A stretch of DNA of 64,000 nt from contig JACAXG010000018.1 in assembly GCA_018881555.1 (NCBI GenBank), forward strand, positions 4,238,346-4,302,345, in the 5' to 3' direction. Both the position numbers and the translations under genes were made by a program. This document shows positions 38,601 to 53,423 of this stretch, piece after piece. Source of the stretch: Amblyornis subalaris (lineage: Eukaryota > Chordata > Aves > Passeriformes > Ptilonorhynchidae). The stretch's first letter is position 1; every line of letters begins with the position of its first letter. A model generated the notes under the pieces. The model did no database searches, was not told the DNA's origin, and saw only the letters and a program-made list of their open reading frames with translations.

Positions 38601-41600
38601 GCCCAGCATAACTGTAGGAAGTATTTCACAGGCAGCACAGAGAGAACCCGACCCCGGGTAGCTGAGTACTGTTCCCAGCAGTAGCTGCATAGGACACACA
38701 AAAAGGAGCAGAGCATCAGACTTGCTCTATGTATCAGTCTTTTTCTGTATCCCGCAAGTCCGCGTTTTCCTCACAGCCTTGTGTAGTTTTGAATAAAACA
38801 CTAAACGATCTCAAAAATTAGACCAATCGATGCACGGAAAGTGCTCTGAGCACACTGTTCGAGCCTGACCTGTGACTGAATGCTCACCGTATATTTAGCT
38901 CAACCATTTGCAAGTCTGTGATGTTGAACAAATGCTCTACTTTCCACTAGTTTTGCAAAGTGCTCCTAAATTTAACTCTGAGTCAACACTGTACGACTGC
39001 ACATTTAAGTTAACCTGCATAGTCAGCTTATAAATTTTTAAGAAGCTTTGCCTTCTCTAACAGTGAATGTAAATGCAAGTTGTTTGAACAAAGACACTAA
39101 TTTATCAGTTATAACAATGAATGCACCTCTTTGTCTACTTCTGACTGTGGGAAATATGCATTTGTCATTGACATTAATAGAGATTGATGACAAAAAATTT
39201 GTGCAAAAGGCAGAATAAAAATCAGAAGCCCAGGACAGTCTGGTATAAATTGCCATAGCTGCAGCAACATCAGTGGTGTCAAGACGATTTTCTGTAGCTG
39301 AAGATCTGGCTGTTAGCTTCTAACTTCTCAAGATAATTTTGTGAAGTGTGATGCTTATAAACTTTTCACCTAGTGCTGATTTCTTTTGATTTGAAACAAT
39401 GCTAACACATTGTTTTTGCTTTCACTCTGTCAACAAATATGTCTCCTGTGCAGTCAACAAGTTTTGAACAGTGCTTATTGATATTAGAGCTATTTATGAG
39501 TCTTCACAAGTATAGGCTTGTGTTAGAAAAAATAGAAGCATCATTGTTGCTTCTAGTCTTGACCAACAATGCAGAAAAAAGAGAAAAGCTTCATTTAAGA
39601 AACATTTGGGAAAAAAGAAATCAGAATGAAATAAATTAAATAATGGATATTCCATGAAAGACTTGCATGGAAGGAAAGGGGAAAAAAACAAGGGAAAGAA
39701 AGAGATAAAGAAAGAGTTTAGAATAGTGATGCCACATTTTCATAAAATAATAGTTTACTCAAAGTCAACTTGCATGTGCTTTGCTCAAGGTCACATTCAG
39801 AATCATAGAAAAATGAGCAAATACTGCATTTGTGAGAGCCTTCCCTCATAGCAGCATTGTGTTCTGAGCACTTCTATGGGATCTCTGATATGAACTAAGG
39901 CCCCACTGAACCAAATGCTGTNTTAACAATGACCCCTCATGAGGGGTTTTGCAGTGAAAGAATCAGAATGGACACACCTCTACTCTCAACACATGATCAG
40001 CACATGATCCATGACAAAATCCACCGCAACTAGTTTTCTCAACTCCTGCACTTCCTGCCCTACTTCCAGCATGTTGTGGCTGCAACGACTAGAAAAAGTA
40101 TATTCTGCCCTTGCTTTCAATGCTGTTTCAAATAATTATTCCTGTCAAATAAANGGAGCGTTTCGTCAAACACAATTTTACCCATCAGCTGTCTCAGCCA
40201 TGCCTATTCTTACTTACTGCATAGGATCTTTCAATGACCTCCCGTAGTCTATTTTAAATTTATATTCCCTGACAGAATTTAATTAAATACTTTTTATTAT
40301 TACTAATTAATTTTATTATCCTTAATTAATTAATTATATGCACAGTCCAAGATGAGAGACCCATGGACTTCAGCAACACAGATCAAGTTCTTTGACATAC
40401 ACAAAAAAGCAGAGAGAGAGAAAGTGTAGATGCATGCAATTACTCTCCTTTTCATGTTCAAATTTATGAATAAGGAGACAGAAAGAGCCCCAACCATCTT
40501 GAAGAGGTAGAAGGGACAAGAAGACTCATCTGTCCTAGTTTTGAGATGATCCACTGAAGTCAGCAGGATATCACACTGAGATACTTCCATGGGAATAAAC
40601 CCAGATTACAGTTTGTCAGGATGCACACACTGAGGAAAAGAGCATTTGTTCTCTGCTAAATGAGCACAGGAAGAGAAGATTTACTTGTAGAAAAAACACC
40701 AAAATACTTTCACCTACCTTTTAACCCAGAACCCAGGGAAACCCTAGGGGTCCTGTCTCACTTTAGACCAGCGGAAGCAGTACCGCACTGGGTACATCAG
40801 CAAGCAGCAAAGGCACCCTCATCAGCATTGATGGTCAGAAGTCCATTTTTAAATCTCCCAAGCATTTCCCCGTTACATGCTTTGATTTCCATAGCAGACC
40901 TGTCTCAGAGCACACAAACCAGACCTCTCTCAGATGGAGACAAACCCGAAGATGTGCTTCAGCCGCTAATGAGCATTCAGCCTACAGGGCTGGGCTGTAA
41001 CTAGCTTGAAGTCCCCCAAACCACACATAGCACAGAGGTCAGGGCAGGTTATTTCACTCTGCAGATCCACTCCTAATGCAGCACACTACTTGCTAATGTA
41101 GAAAGAGTCATGCTCAACCACTGCACAAAGGGACAATGACAAGTGGGGACAAGGCTGATTATAGTCAGCCAAAATCAACTGTCAAGCCCTAACAAGCTTG
41201 TGATGAAGTACAGCTAATGTAATTATCACCTTAGGGTCCACAGAGAAGGGCACTGATAGAGTAGAAGACAAATGGGCTGGTAAGCAAGAGTCAGAGTAAA
41301 AAGCAAGGATTCCCAAACTGAAGGCTGTGATCAAGTCAGCTGTGTGGTGATAGCAAGAAAAACTGCAGTTAGTCAAAATGTAAGGTAATGCAGTCCACAG
41401 AATGTAAGAGAGCAGGTAAGGAACACAAAGCCTGTTGTTTATGCTAAATAACATAAATAGAAACTGGTAGTTCCTTGATTCCTTTGACAGAAATAACTAT
41501 TAGGAGACCCATCTTTCTTTAAATTCTCTTTTCTATCTTGCCCCTGATCTCATATTACATTTTCGTCATGAAGGCTACAAGATCTTTTCTACAACTCCCA

Positions 41601-44600
41601 AGACCGGGATGATGGGTTTTGCTGTTGACATTACTAGCGAACCACACATGAATTCATAACAGCTCCCACATCCAAAGCAGACCACATAAGAAATTACCCT
41701 CACACAAACATCATTTTTTTTCCATGATGTCTGATACTGTAAACCTGTTACTTCCCTCATGGATCAGAGGTCTTTGGGGAAAAAACAAAACGGACAAGGA
41801 TTTCTAAGTAACGAAAAAAGTACAGTTTCTACCAGAGAACTTTTTGTAGTTTTTTATTGCATTATAAAGAAGATAAGAAAACCAACCCTAAAACATTGTA
41901 TTTGTAGGTCACCTTTAAAGAGTAAATAACAATTATATACACTTCATCATACTGAGTTCTGCATATCACGTTGATGTTCCTCAGTTCATCTGTCTTTCAT
42001 ACTGAGGGGACTCATCCATCATCTAGTCATACACAAGCCTGTCATATGGGGGTGATAAAAGTTATCTTCAAGGTAACTCACTGACACTACTTAATTAAAT
42101 GTCTTGAAATATTGCATACTATTTTCCTGTACCACCACTGGAGACAATGGTAATTACATGGTGATTCCCAGAAACCTTTTATGAATCCTCAATTATTGTG
42201 CAACTAGCCAGATTTGACATTAATGCTGATAGACTACAATGAATTATTTGTAGTAAAATATTTGAAATATTCAGCCACCTTTTCTGAGTTATCCAAGAGT
42301 GTCCATTGTTCAAAGTTATTCATATTGTTTTTGCAAAATATCCAATGACTAGGTGTTTGAAAAATTCCCNATGATTTTGACTGGGTGATTTCCTAGGCAA
42401 CAACAAGTTGCAACACATCCCTAAAATGCAGCAATCCTAAATCAATAAATATTTGTTCTTATAAACATTCATAAAAGATGCATGGACTCAGGGACACAAA
42501 TTCTTCACATTTTCAGTATCTTCCTCACCAAAAGGCATATGGATGTAACAAGGGCTGCTTTATTAGGCAAATGTAGGGCCTGTTTTGCAGCATCCGGAGC
42601 CTGCCAAAGGATTCATACATTTCTAGATTTCCAAGTATGAAAGTGATTCTCCTTTCTGCCTGTCCAACTCCTTCATGAAATTTCAGTGCAAAACAGGACC
42701 TTCTTCCACTGATCTCACAGCCATAAAGCATTTTTGAAAATATAAATACTCCTGTCCCGCTGCAAATCTGATCATTTGGTGAGCATTGTTTAACATGTTA
42801 ATTCCTGTTGCCACATCCTGTTTATATGTCAGTGCTATTTCTGATCATGCAATTTATTGATATTTATTGTGTTTGTTAGAAACAGATCTTGCAATTTCTC
42901 CACAGTTTTCTTCCTGCTGTGTCTTCCCCTGACAGGTGCAGTTTATCCCAGGGTGTGTCACAGACAAGGTGCTTTCCAGGAAGACAAGAAATGGATTAGG
43001 GAGTTCAGAAAGAAATTAGCAGACAAGGACAACATAAAACTTACTTTAAAACTTGGAAATAGTTCTGTGCTCCTAAATATTCAAAATCTCATTTTATCCC
43101 CTCATTTTTGCTAATTATAATTGCAGGACATAAATCCACACTAGTGTCCCCCAGGGTCTCCTGCAGATATTTTGCTTCCATGTGCTGTGAGGCTATTTTC
43201 TCCTTTCGGTTTCCATCTCTCTTATTCTCTCTAACTCCTGCTATTTGCTTTACCACTTCTCTGCTAAGCTCCAGGTCCCAGCAGACTCTCCCCCTCCAGT
43301 TCTTTATTTGCTTTAATATGCTTCTTGCCTGAAAAAAATGTTATCTGGTTTTCTCCACTTCTACTAATTTTCTTCTCCTCTTCATCCTAAACATCACTAT
43401 TTCCTGAAGCACGTTAAGCCAGATGAATATTTAACTGCCACAATACAGCCTCAGCTGTGTACTTCATTTTTCTTCTCATTCCCTTTTTCAAAAGTTTCAG
43501 TGTTTTCCTACTTCATGTCTGAATTACCAGTTTAAATACATCACAACTGCTGTTGACCCTGGCAAATGAGGATATTGAAACACTTCTGTACTGCCCATGG
43601 GTGCTCTGTCCTGGTCACTCATCCAGCAGTCATGAAGACCAACCGCTGTGCTCCATCAGACTGCACACAGCTTAGGGGGCTCTATCTGACTTTTATCAAT
43701 ATTCCCCATCCCTGGAAATCTTTAAGAGACAACAGCTGTTTTTTGAAAGGTATCTTCTAGATGTTTGCTCTGCTAAGCCAGTCACACTCTGTGTTCCTAA
43801 TCCGAGTACCTTTGCCACAATGTCTGTTTTACTTTACACAGTGCACCGCGGTTTACTTCACAGAGTACAGGCAGGGAATACTTATCACCTGCAGAAGTGT
43901 TATGATCATTGCCTCCTGACATTTTATGCTATCAAGTGGTATAAACTATGATGAAATGTCATCATTCAAATACAGCAACAAAATGAAGCTGGCTTCAAAC
44001 ACGAGCTGACTACAGAGTGTGTGGAAAACACCCCCACTTTATCAGCAAATAGTGGAAAAGTAGTTGATAATTTATGTCGTAGCATTCAAAGTCTCTGAAG
44101 TCATACATTATTCATGGAAAAAGTCATCTACTTGTGTCTTTAAAAAAGACACATTAAAAAGTACAATGTTAAAAATAGATGGCATTTTATTGGAGATCAT
44201 AATTATTTTAAAAGTTGGCAACAGGGCTTTTTAGTTCCTAAAATGACCTTTCAAGATGAAATGAGGAAAAGAAAAGCTTCTCTGATGAAGAAGCTATGAA
44301 AAAGTCCAGTGCATAAAGAAGGCATTTACCTTTAATCTGAATTTTAGTATATTCTCCAATGAGGACATTCAGAAGTACTACTAAATAGCAGTGTAGGTCT
44401 GCTGAACGACAGAATTTGTAACCTTGTTGTGATCAAAATTGTCATGTTACATCTGTAATTTGGAAATGCAAACTTTGCCTGGGCAGTAAATGAGAAATGC
44501 ACAAATATATCGAAAATCATAAACATGAGCAGAGAGCAATCCCTGAGTACCATTTACCTATCTCAGTGTTGCTACATATATTATCAGTAAACAGATTTGC

Positions 44601-47600
44601 TTTCATTTCCCTTAATCAGTGTTCACTCTTCTGCTTGCTTTCCTCCTAAGCAAAGACTATGCGGAAATATTGGTGGTGTTACAATTTAAATCAACGGTAA
44701 AAGCATAATTGGAGCTGGACAAATAGTTGGCAAAAATGATGCAGGAAAGCAGTTAGCAATTCTGAACTACCTTTTGACTGACCCCTCACTGTGCTTGTTT
44801 CATTTTTTCAGAGGTATGTTATGTGTGGNCAGTCTCTGGTGCAGGTGCTGGGACCCCAGGTGTGACCTTCTACATCATTTACTGGGCAAGATCCAAGGGA
44901 GGATGAACGAGAGAAACCCCCAGCCATGGGATGACCAGGATGGTATGCAAGGATATGATTGAACTGATTACTTAACCCTTTACCTTTATGCTTTTCCTAC
45001 CTAAAGCAGAGTCAGGTCCTCAGAGGTGCTGCAGAAGAGGTAGAACTCAAAGAGCATTAGAATGCACAGCAAAAGGAAGCAGTGAGTTCCCTTGTTAAGG
45101 CCAGCTCCAGGAAAGTATGCTTGTTCAGAAAGGATGTTAAGTGCCTTGTTAAATCCTGTTGAGGCTGGTGGGACTGAAAAAAAATGCTTAAAGTTAAGCA
45201 TATTGTTAAATGCTTTCTAGACTTTAACTATTACTGCCTTTCTAATGCCATGTTCTTGGAGGCCATTTCATTCCTTGGAGGCAGTGCAAAAAGAGGCACA
45301 AGGCTCTTGTCTCTGCAAGGAAGGGATAACACTTTGCCCCTTCTCCTGTGTGCACTTCTCCTCTGTGTTAGGCAAGTTCCAGAGAAGAAACCAAGTATTT
45401 CACCTTTATTTAAATTTATTCTCATGTTTATATTAAACAAATCTAAATCAATGCATTAATTACATAACAGCTTTCCTCTGGAGCAGTTGCATCCTGTTTA
45501 CAGCTGACTAAATGGGACCTGGGAACTCCATAACAGAGCAACTTCAAAAATGAATGAGAAGAACAGAGGTGCAATGAGCAACCCACAGACTCCAAAGAGA
45601 GCTCACTTATAGAAGGATAAATCTGGGACGCAATCAGCATGTTCACAAAATTCAGTCTCCTGCTGGATAGCTAAAAGGAAGTATATTGTCTAGTGAATGT
45701 CTAATATGCCTATTAACAGCAGTGATCAGAGTAGCAAACTCTGCAGGCAGTAGAGACAATATGCAGGCAGTAAGCACAGCATGTGTGGCTACAAACAGAT
45801 ATTACAATAGCAGAATAATAACTTTAACCTCTGCCTTCAAAAAATACCACAAATTCTATCCTTCGTTATTCACAGGAAACATTCTGCATGAAAAAGTATA
45901 AACATGGCTTTAATGCAACAATATTGCATTGTCAGCTCTTGGTAATAGGTTTAGTTTTAATGCANAAAAGCCACAAAAACAAATCGAGCTTTTTGTGTCC
46001 CTTTGCATTCTTATGGTTACAAATGAGATTTCCAGCAGCTTAAATTCCAGTGTATGGTGGTTGCATATTGAATCATTAATTACCTACCTTCTGGTAGAAA
46101 AAAAATATAAATCAGATTGAAACCCTAAGCTGNGGTTTGTATCTTTTTAAAGAAATCCCATCTGTTAGTTTCTACTCCAGAACATTTAGAAATGTTTGCC
46201 TGAGGGGAAAAAACCCTAAAACTAAAAATGTCATTGCAGTGGTAGGAGATGGGGTTACCTCCCACTATGTTTTAAATTCAGTGCTGCAGTTCTGGCCCTC
46301 AAACCCATCTTGTGCAGTGACAGGTCTGAGCTGCAATATTTAATTTACGCAAGTTTGGGGAGCGAAAACTTTATGTTCCTTAGCATAGGTCAGAGCACAG
46401 CTAAAAAAGATGTCGGTAGGGAGTGGTTAGGAAAAAAGGGCAGAAGAAAGCAAAAGGGCACTTAAGCTCTGTGCAAGAACATGAGGCTTTGAAATTATAG
46501 GGAAAAGTTATCATTTTAGAACAGAGAAGAAAGTCTCTCCTGCTATTTATGTTAGTGTCTGTGCCNGGAAGAGTGCTGAGCACTCAAGGGTCTCTGTGCT
46601 AAGCACTGTGTAAGCACACAAGAAGATAGTCCCATCTTTGGAAAGTTTTCAGTCTAGGTCCTTTCCCTCTCTGCCTTTTGCAAATATTAAGCTATGCCAC
46701 CTCATTTAATGGCAAAGAAGTGCTGTCAAACTAGATAAAGCAAAATGCCTGCTGTGCTTACCATCCCTTTCAGAATACATTTTATAATCCACAACAATAA
46801 AGTATAATTTATGCATTTTTATCAAACTCTGCATTATTTTAATAACATCTGCAAAGATCGGATTGCAATATGTTCTGGGAGATATTGTTTTGCTCTGAGT
46901 TCATAAAATGTTATATTTTTCAGTTAAATCTCCTGCCACAATTTCATCTGCAGTTACAAGTAATTTTTTATCTATTTTGCCAGATCTTGTTTTGAGTAGT
47001 AAGAGCTCTCAAAGCTGGATGATTTGCAAAACTTTCTTCAGTGGTCTGTGAATATTGATTTAAAGCAGGACAGAATCAATGACTATGGCTCATTTATTGG
47101 GCGTCTTTCTTAAAAGGACATATGTGAAAGAGACATCAAGAAAAATGGTCTTTTCATAAGCTTTTAATTTATTTAAGTAAACCCTGCTGTGATGTAGGAC
47201 TGTGCTCAAACGAAGGCTTTTCCAACTTTTCTATAGCATGCTAAAAAGGATTTCCCATTGAAAGATAGACTATCCACTGTTCTCATGAATATTTTTTTCT
47301 CTCATGAGGAAAAAGCAGGCACCTGGAGTAACCACTTGGATGAGTACAACAGTGAATGGGTGAATCCTTCATCCCTGTCCAAATTACTGCTGTATCTCAG
47401 CATTTTCTTATGCTTACATGCACTGATCAGACTTCCAGGGACTATCCCCAGTTTCTCAGTGCTGCTGCTCCAAGGCTCTTCCTTTGTGGATTTAGGAAAA
47501 ATTCTCCTGTTCTGAGCACCCGAAGCAGACTGTGGAAAGTGACTGAAGTCAACGATTGTTAGCAAAGTGGCCAGGTCATTTCCATGAAAGAAAGAGATGG

Positions 47601-50600
47601 TGATAGTCTGTAGTTCTGCTCAGATGAAAGCATCTGGGACTAAAAGATTGCTAGTTTTTGGATCAATAATCCAGGCAATGGGGTTTTCACAAAAACTGCG
47701 TGGAAGCGAAAGTTGCTTTTGCAATGAAAACCTGCCCAGGGCAAGGAGCCCATCTCTCATTTCCTAAGCAAAATTCATTGTCCTCCAACTGCTCTTCCAG
47801 GNAATGGTCAGAACTGAACAGACCCATCCTTTATTTCAGGCCATTTAGCCTGAGCTGTATAGTGAACCTATCAGGATTTTCCTTCTGGTGAGTCAGTCAG
47901 GACTCCACCAGAGCACTAACACAGGAGGCCTGTGGCATTTAATACAATAATGTATTAAATTTATCAGTGGACTCCTGTCTCACTTAGCCCACTCCCCATC
48001 ACTAATCTGACACTGCAGCAACCCTGATCCCTACTCAAGAGACCAGGTNTTGTCCCCACACTAGTGTGCATACACTGCATTTGCACACTGTAATTAAGGA
48101 AGTATTAGCTGGTAGTTTACACTAACCACTGAGACAACTTCAGGGAAAAAATTTGCTTATTAAAGAGTTAGTTAAGACAGTTGCTTTGCTTTATGACTCA
48201 TAGACAAACAGGTATAGGACGCCTTATTGTAGTAGAAACTGTAAGAACTGTACATCTAATGTTATCTTCAAGGAAACTATATTAGGAATTTTTGAACCAC
48301 TGGAAGTACAAAACCAAAACATTTTCTTGCCATTTAAAATATGTTCTCCACACTTCTTTCATTCTTTTGAATAATAAAAATNCACACATAAATAAGTTTA
48401 TAAAGACGTAATTCCATCCCTGGGTTCTGAGACCTATAAACCAAGGCAACTTTGCTTTTCTTGTTACAAACATCTTAAGATCAAGTTATACAACTAGACA
48501 TAGTTGAACATATATTTGTGGTTAAGTCCACTTAAAATTATTTGGGGATAGGAAACTATATTTGGAATGTACTGCTGGTATCCAAAAATGTAAAGTTATA
48601 ATATCCCAATGGTATAAACAAAGAGAGAGTAGGAATTTATATTAGGCAGTATACTGCAAAAAGGTCTCACAGGCAGAGAGCAGGAGTAGGTTAAAAGTGG
48701 AATAGTGCTAGGGGAGGCGAGATGGAAGACGAGTTTATGAGGTGACAGCTCTATTTTGCCTAAGCTCATCTGGAGGTGAACGGAGAAAAGATCTCNCTTT
48801 CAGAAGGGGCTTCAGTATTTCAAAATGTATTTATGCTCCTAACTCGGTTTTACCTTTCCATTGGCAAGAAGGTGAANCTGGGTCCAGGGTGACACACCAG
48901 GAGCACCAGCTGCCTCAGAGAGAAGATCCTGTAGAAATACCTACCAGGAGAACATTGAAATTCAAGGGAGAGGGGGGAAACTGAACAGGTACAGGTATAA
49001 ATGCGCATATGCATACTGCCAACTGTAAATGGCCTCCATTGTTCCTGACCCCACTCCTTTATTCCCTCCATAAAAAAATTATGAGACCCAACTATTCATA
49101 CAGCATTTCCAGAAATTTAATAGACCGTATAGATTAAACTCTGAGGGCCAAGCACTGGTGTCAGATACACCCAATGAAACCCCATCTGAGAACAGAATTT
49201 GGCTCAGATTCAGCAGGCAAATGAAAGGGTTTTTTCCACTCTCAGAAGAAACCCAAGTATGTAAAGTTTATAGGCACTAGTAGGAGAATAAATCAATTTA
49301 AGTCCATGTCACACCATTCTTTACAGTTTTGTAACAAGGTGTACTTTGTTAGATTTTAATCTGCATACATTTGAGACAGCAAAGCTCTTCAAAATCATCT
49401 TTTAATGGCATCGCAATTTATAGACAGTAACTAATTTCAAACTTCATAGCACTTGGCTTTTATGATTATTTCAAATCATTTAAATGCAAATGAATTTCCA
49501 GAGAGAGAAAACATCAAATGCCCTTGAGTGGCAACATGTAATAGAACTGCGAGCAGAAATCACAGTAGGAATTTGAAGCAGTCTGATAGGGTTTGACGGG
49601 AGGTCTGTATAAAAGTGTTTGCCTAAATCCAATTTACATTTCATTTCACATTATATTCTATTTACCCATTTTGTCATTTTAATATGACTTATTTACTTAA
49701 TCCTGCTCTGAAATCCAATCTACTATCAAGAGCAAATGTGGAATTCTGGTCAGGATAGGACTTACAGCTATTGTGCATTTTAGGACAATGGTAATATGGT
49801 TTCTAAAATAGAGCTAGCTAGTTTTTCCCCCACAGTTAATAATGTTACAGCACCCTGCAGCCAAAAACATTTGTGCATGCCTTAAATAATTACACTTCTT
49901 TCAAGCTAAGCAATTGTTTGCCCACTGACAGAGTAATATTTCCTGGGAGGCATTGCTAAGCTACAGTACATACAAAATATTTGGACACAGAGTGCTGAGA
50001 AAGATCTGAACTATTCTTAATGTGATTGCACTCAGAAGGATGAGAACTGTCCTGGAACTCCACATTCAGCAGCAGTTACAACAAAGCACCACAGTTTGTT
50101 TTTTTTACAGCCAGATGGATTTGCAGGAGGCAGCAAGAGCTGGTCCACTTCTAGTGCTTCTTGTGCTTCTGAATAAGCAGTGCAGGTAAGGACCCAGCAA
50201 CACCTCATATCTTGGTATCATCCACCGGTCTGTCAACATCCAGCCTTTAGGTTAAGGAATGCAAACATCCTTTTTATTTTCCCTGAAGTAAAAAAAAAGT
50301 ATCTGTCCGTTTGCAATTGCTAAGTGACCAAATGCATTCTGCCCTGCCATATTCCAGTGCAAATTCTGCAGTACAGCAGGCTAAACCATGGCATTTAGCA
50401 TTAGTACACAGGCAGAGACGACAATGCAGTTTGCACAGTTTGCGAGGGGATTTGACCCTGGCCTGGGCCAGACTTACACATGTAACCAAGGAATACGTGT
50501 CTGTTCTGAGGAAAGGAAAGCTCCAGTGACAAGGCAGTCCCTAATTTCTCCAAACACCTGTTTTCCAGGCCCAGTATTTGAATGAAAAGGCAAAAATACA

Positions 50601-53392
50601 TCTCAAACTCACTAATTCCAGCAAAGGCTATGTGCATTATCCTGAAGACCTCCAAGTCCGCAGGAGAGGAGAATGGGAGAACATGATTTTGTGCCGCTGC
50701 TAGTATCTGAATATTTTCTCATTTCCTAGAGATGAACTGCACTACTTAGGGCTACTGTAACAAAGTAAAAAATTTAGATCTCGCGTGTTTTCAAAATCTG
50801 TCTTTTTAAAGATAACAGAAGACACAAATACCTTCAGATNCTCAGGGCTGTTCATCATTCTGTGCCACACTTCCAGCACATAGTTTGCAGAAATCCATGA
50901 ATATTTTCATTTCTTATCAGATATAAATTACTGATACAGTCAGTACAATGTTTGTTGGTGAAAACTCCTATAGTCAAGTAAACTGGCTGATGGATTTGAA
51001 GGAAAATAGGAGTAAAATATTGTGCTTGGGATAGAGAGATTACTAAAATTGTGCTATTCCAACAGCAGCCAATTTCACAATCAAGATGTCTTTTCTATTG
51101 CAAAGGTGATTTTTATGTGGCTCCTGCACATAAATGTCACTCTTTTGTTTATTATGTGTTTCTTTTTCATTTATTTCATTAATTTTGTATATGTTTTTTG
51201 TGGAGAGCCTTCTAAGGAAATACATTTGTCCTCTNTTTAGAGCAATTTGTCTTTTGCAAGGACATTGTAACTGTGTAAAAGCAATAATACAAGGCCTTTT
51301 ATCAAAAAATTATCAGCACGGTTCAAACAATGAGGCAGTTCATTAGATTTGAATAAGCTAACTGCTGGGTTAGCTTTGGACCTACAGTTTGTCAGGTTAG
51401 ATGCTGTCTATTTTATTTTTTCATTTTTCAAACTTCTTGGAAAGGGTTACTCAGATAAAGACTGGTATATTGACTAGCAGTGATCAAATAGTAACAAACC
51501 CTTATTAAAGATCTTACATCTTTATTACTACTGGGTACACTTCTACCTTCTCCTGTGCCAGCTCCTCAGTTGGCTCTCAGGTCCTGGTGACTGATCGCCC
51601 TGATTTCATCAGTGGGGGTTTTCTCACAAGCTCTGCTTGTGAAATTTCCCTTTGAAAAAATCCAGGGTGAGGTCTAGGGGAACAGTCCCTTCCAGAGGCC
51701 ACCCTCATAAAGCTGGATGGCCAGGCTGCAGAAAGTTTTATTCCCAGTTCCCTGGTCCTTCCGCAGTGCTCTCTGCCCACACTGCTTTCCCCTCTGTGCC
51801 TTCCAGCTGCACCCCTGCGCATGCAGATTGGAGGGTCTGGCCCCGAGCAGCACAAACCCAGGGCAGTCAGTACCACTTCATCTGGCAGCAGGATCCACCA
51901 CACGGAGGGGGAGAACCAAGCACTGCAGACAAAGCCGTTATTTGCTGAGATCATCAAATCACAATTTGCTGAGATTTGCAAGTACATTTTTCTGTAAGGA
52001 GATGTCAGTCCCTTCGCTGTGAGGTTATGCTGCATAGAGGCCATAAAGGGCATGTCCTCAAAGACACCTCTGGATCCTGACCTCAGTCTCTCTGGCTGTA
52101 AATAGTTTTAGGTTTCACTCAGTTCTGCAGTGGTGAACCACCTGCACACCGGTACCAGTCAGNGACGGAGTGGAGCTGCCCCAGGTATTTGCTATGTGCA
52201 TACAGCCAGGTCCCCGCTCAGACAAGTGAAGTCTCTCCATGTAGAGCTGAAATCCACTGCCAGAAACTTTTATAACAGTAGAAAACACTGTTAATAAACA
52301 AAATATGTGGAACCCATGTCAAAATCCAAATCGGGAGGCAACATAACTCACCTTTCCTTATTTATATGCTATACTAAATTCCCTTTTTAATTTCTTCCCC
52401 TTTCTAATACTTTGTTTTTTCCCTTATGAAGCAGTAGGACACTTTTGGTAATATCTGAAAGCCCCTATTTTAAGATTTATTTCCTTTTCTGTGACAGAAT
52501 AAAGATTATTCTTCCTGGAACTGTTGATAATATTTTATGAANTTAGATATGGCTGTTACATGACAAAAGAAATAATAGAAACTTTCACTGTGAATTAGAA
52601 AGTGCAAAAAACCCCTAGACTTCAGGCAATACACTTCATGCACTTACAGTACCCTTCAAAGCCAGGAAGCATTAGTGTTAATACAAGAACTGTTGCTCTG
52701 CAGACATCTGATACAGTTCTCCCAAACCTGCTGAGTGCATTGCTTTTTTTCCTATGTTTGTTAAACACCCCCTTCCCCGGATGGCTTAGTATCAACAGGT
52801 CATTTTACCCACAACATAACCACTTTGAAGAAGTTCTATATTTTTAAAGCAAATACTTCTGTGCCTTTTGTACTGCAGGAAAGAAGGAAGAAAACACAAT
52901 AATAATGCAATTGAATTANAATCTTAAAAAGCAGCATGGCTGAGAGACAAATCTCTGGTTTTACAACTCGACAAAAAACTGGACAAAAAAGGAGAGGGGG
53001 AGATGTGACAGTCCCATTTCTATCCCACAGATTAAATATGATGTGGTAATAACAAAGATTGAAGGGAGACATATCATATCAGGGCCAGAACTGAGCAAGT
53101 GCCCTACCTCACCACAATGTGAAAATAAGAGACAGGCTTCTATACAGGACATAGACATGTCCCATACATATAATACATTATTTACAAAACATTCATTAAC
53201 ATTTCAAACTGACATGAAAATTAATTTTTTAAAATGTCGGTGTGCTGCTCTTCATCGCAAAGATTTCTACAATGAAAAGACTACTGAGATTATGGGGAAA
53301 TCACAAAACAGTTATTCACCTAGAAAAAAATACATTTCACAATTTAGAAACNTACATACAAAATCCTGCTCTGTGTATATACATGCATGACT

Positions 53393-53423
53393 ACACACAC
53401 ACACAGACACACACACACACACA
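53393..53423. repeat. (AC)n dinucleotide microsatellite
   Basis: About fifteen AC units with one G interruption at 53406. Likely length-polymorphic. Confidence 0.97.

Noticed and set aside
51577..52053. 158-codon minus-strand frame with overlapping plus-strand frames
   Set aside because: The G+C-richer sequence gives open frames in several phases. No domain, splice signal or start context supports one over another.
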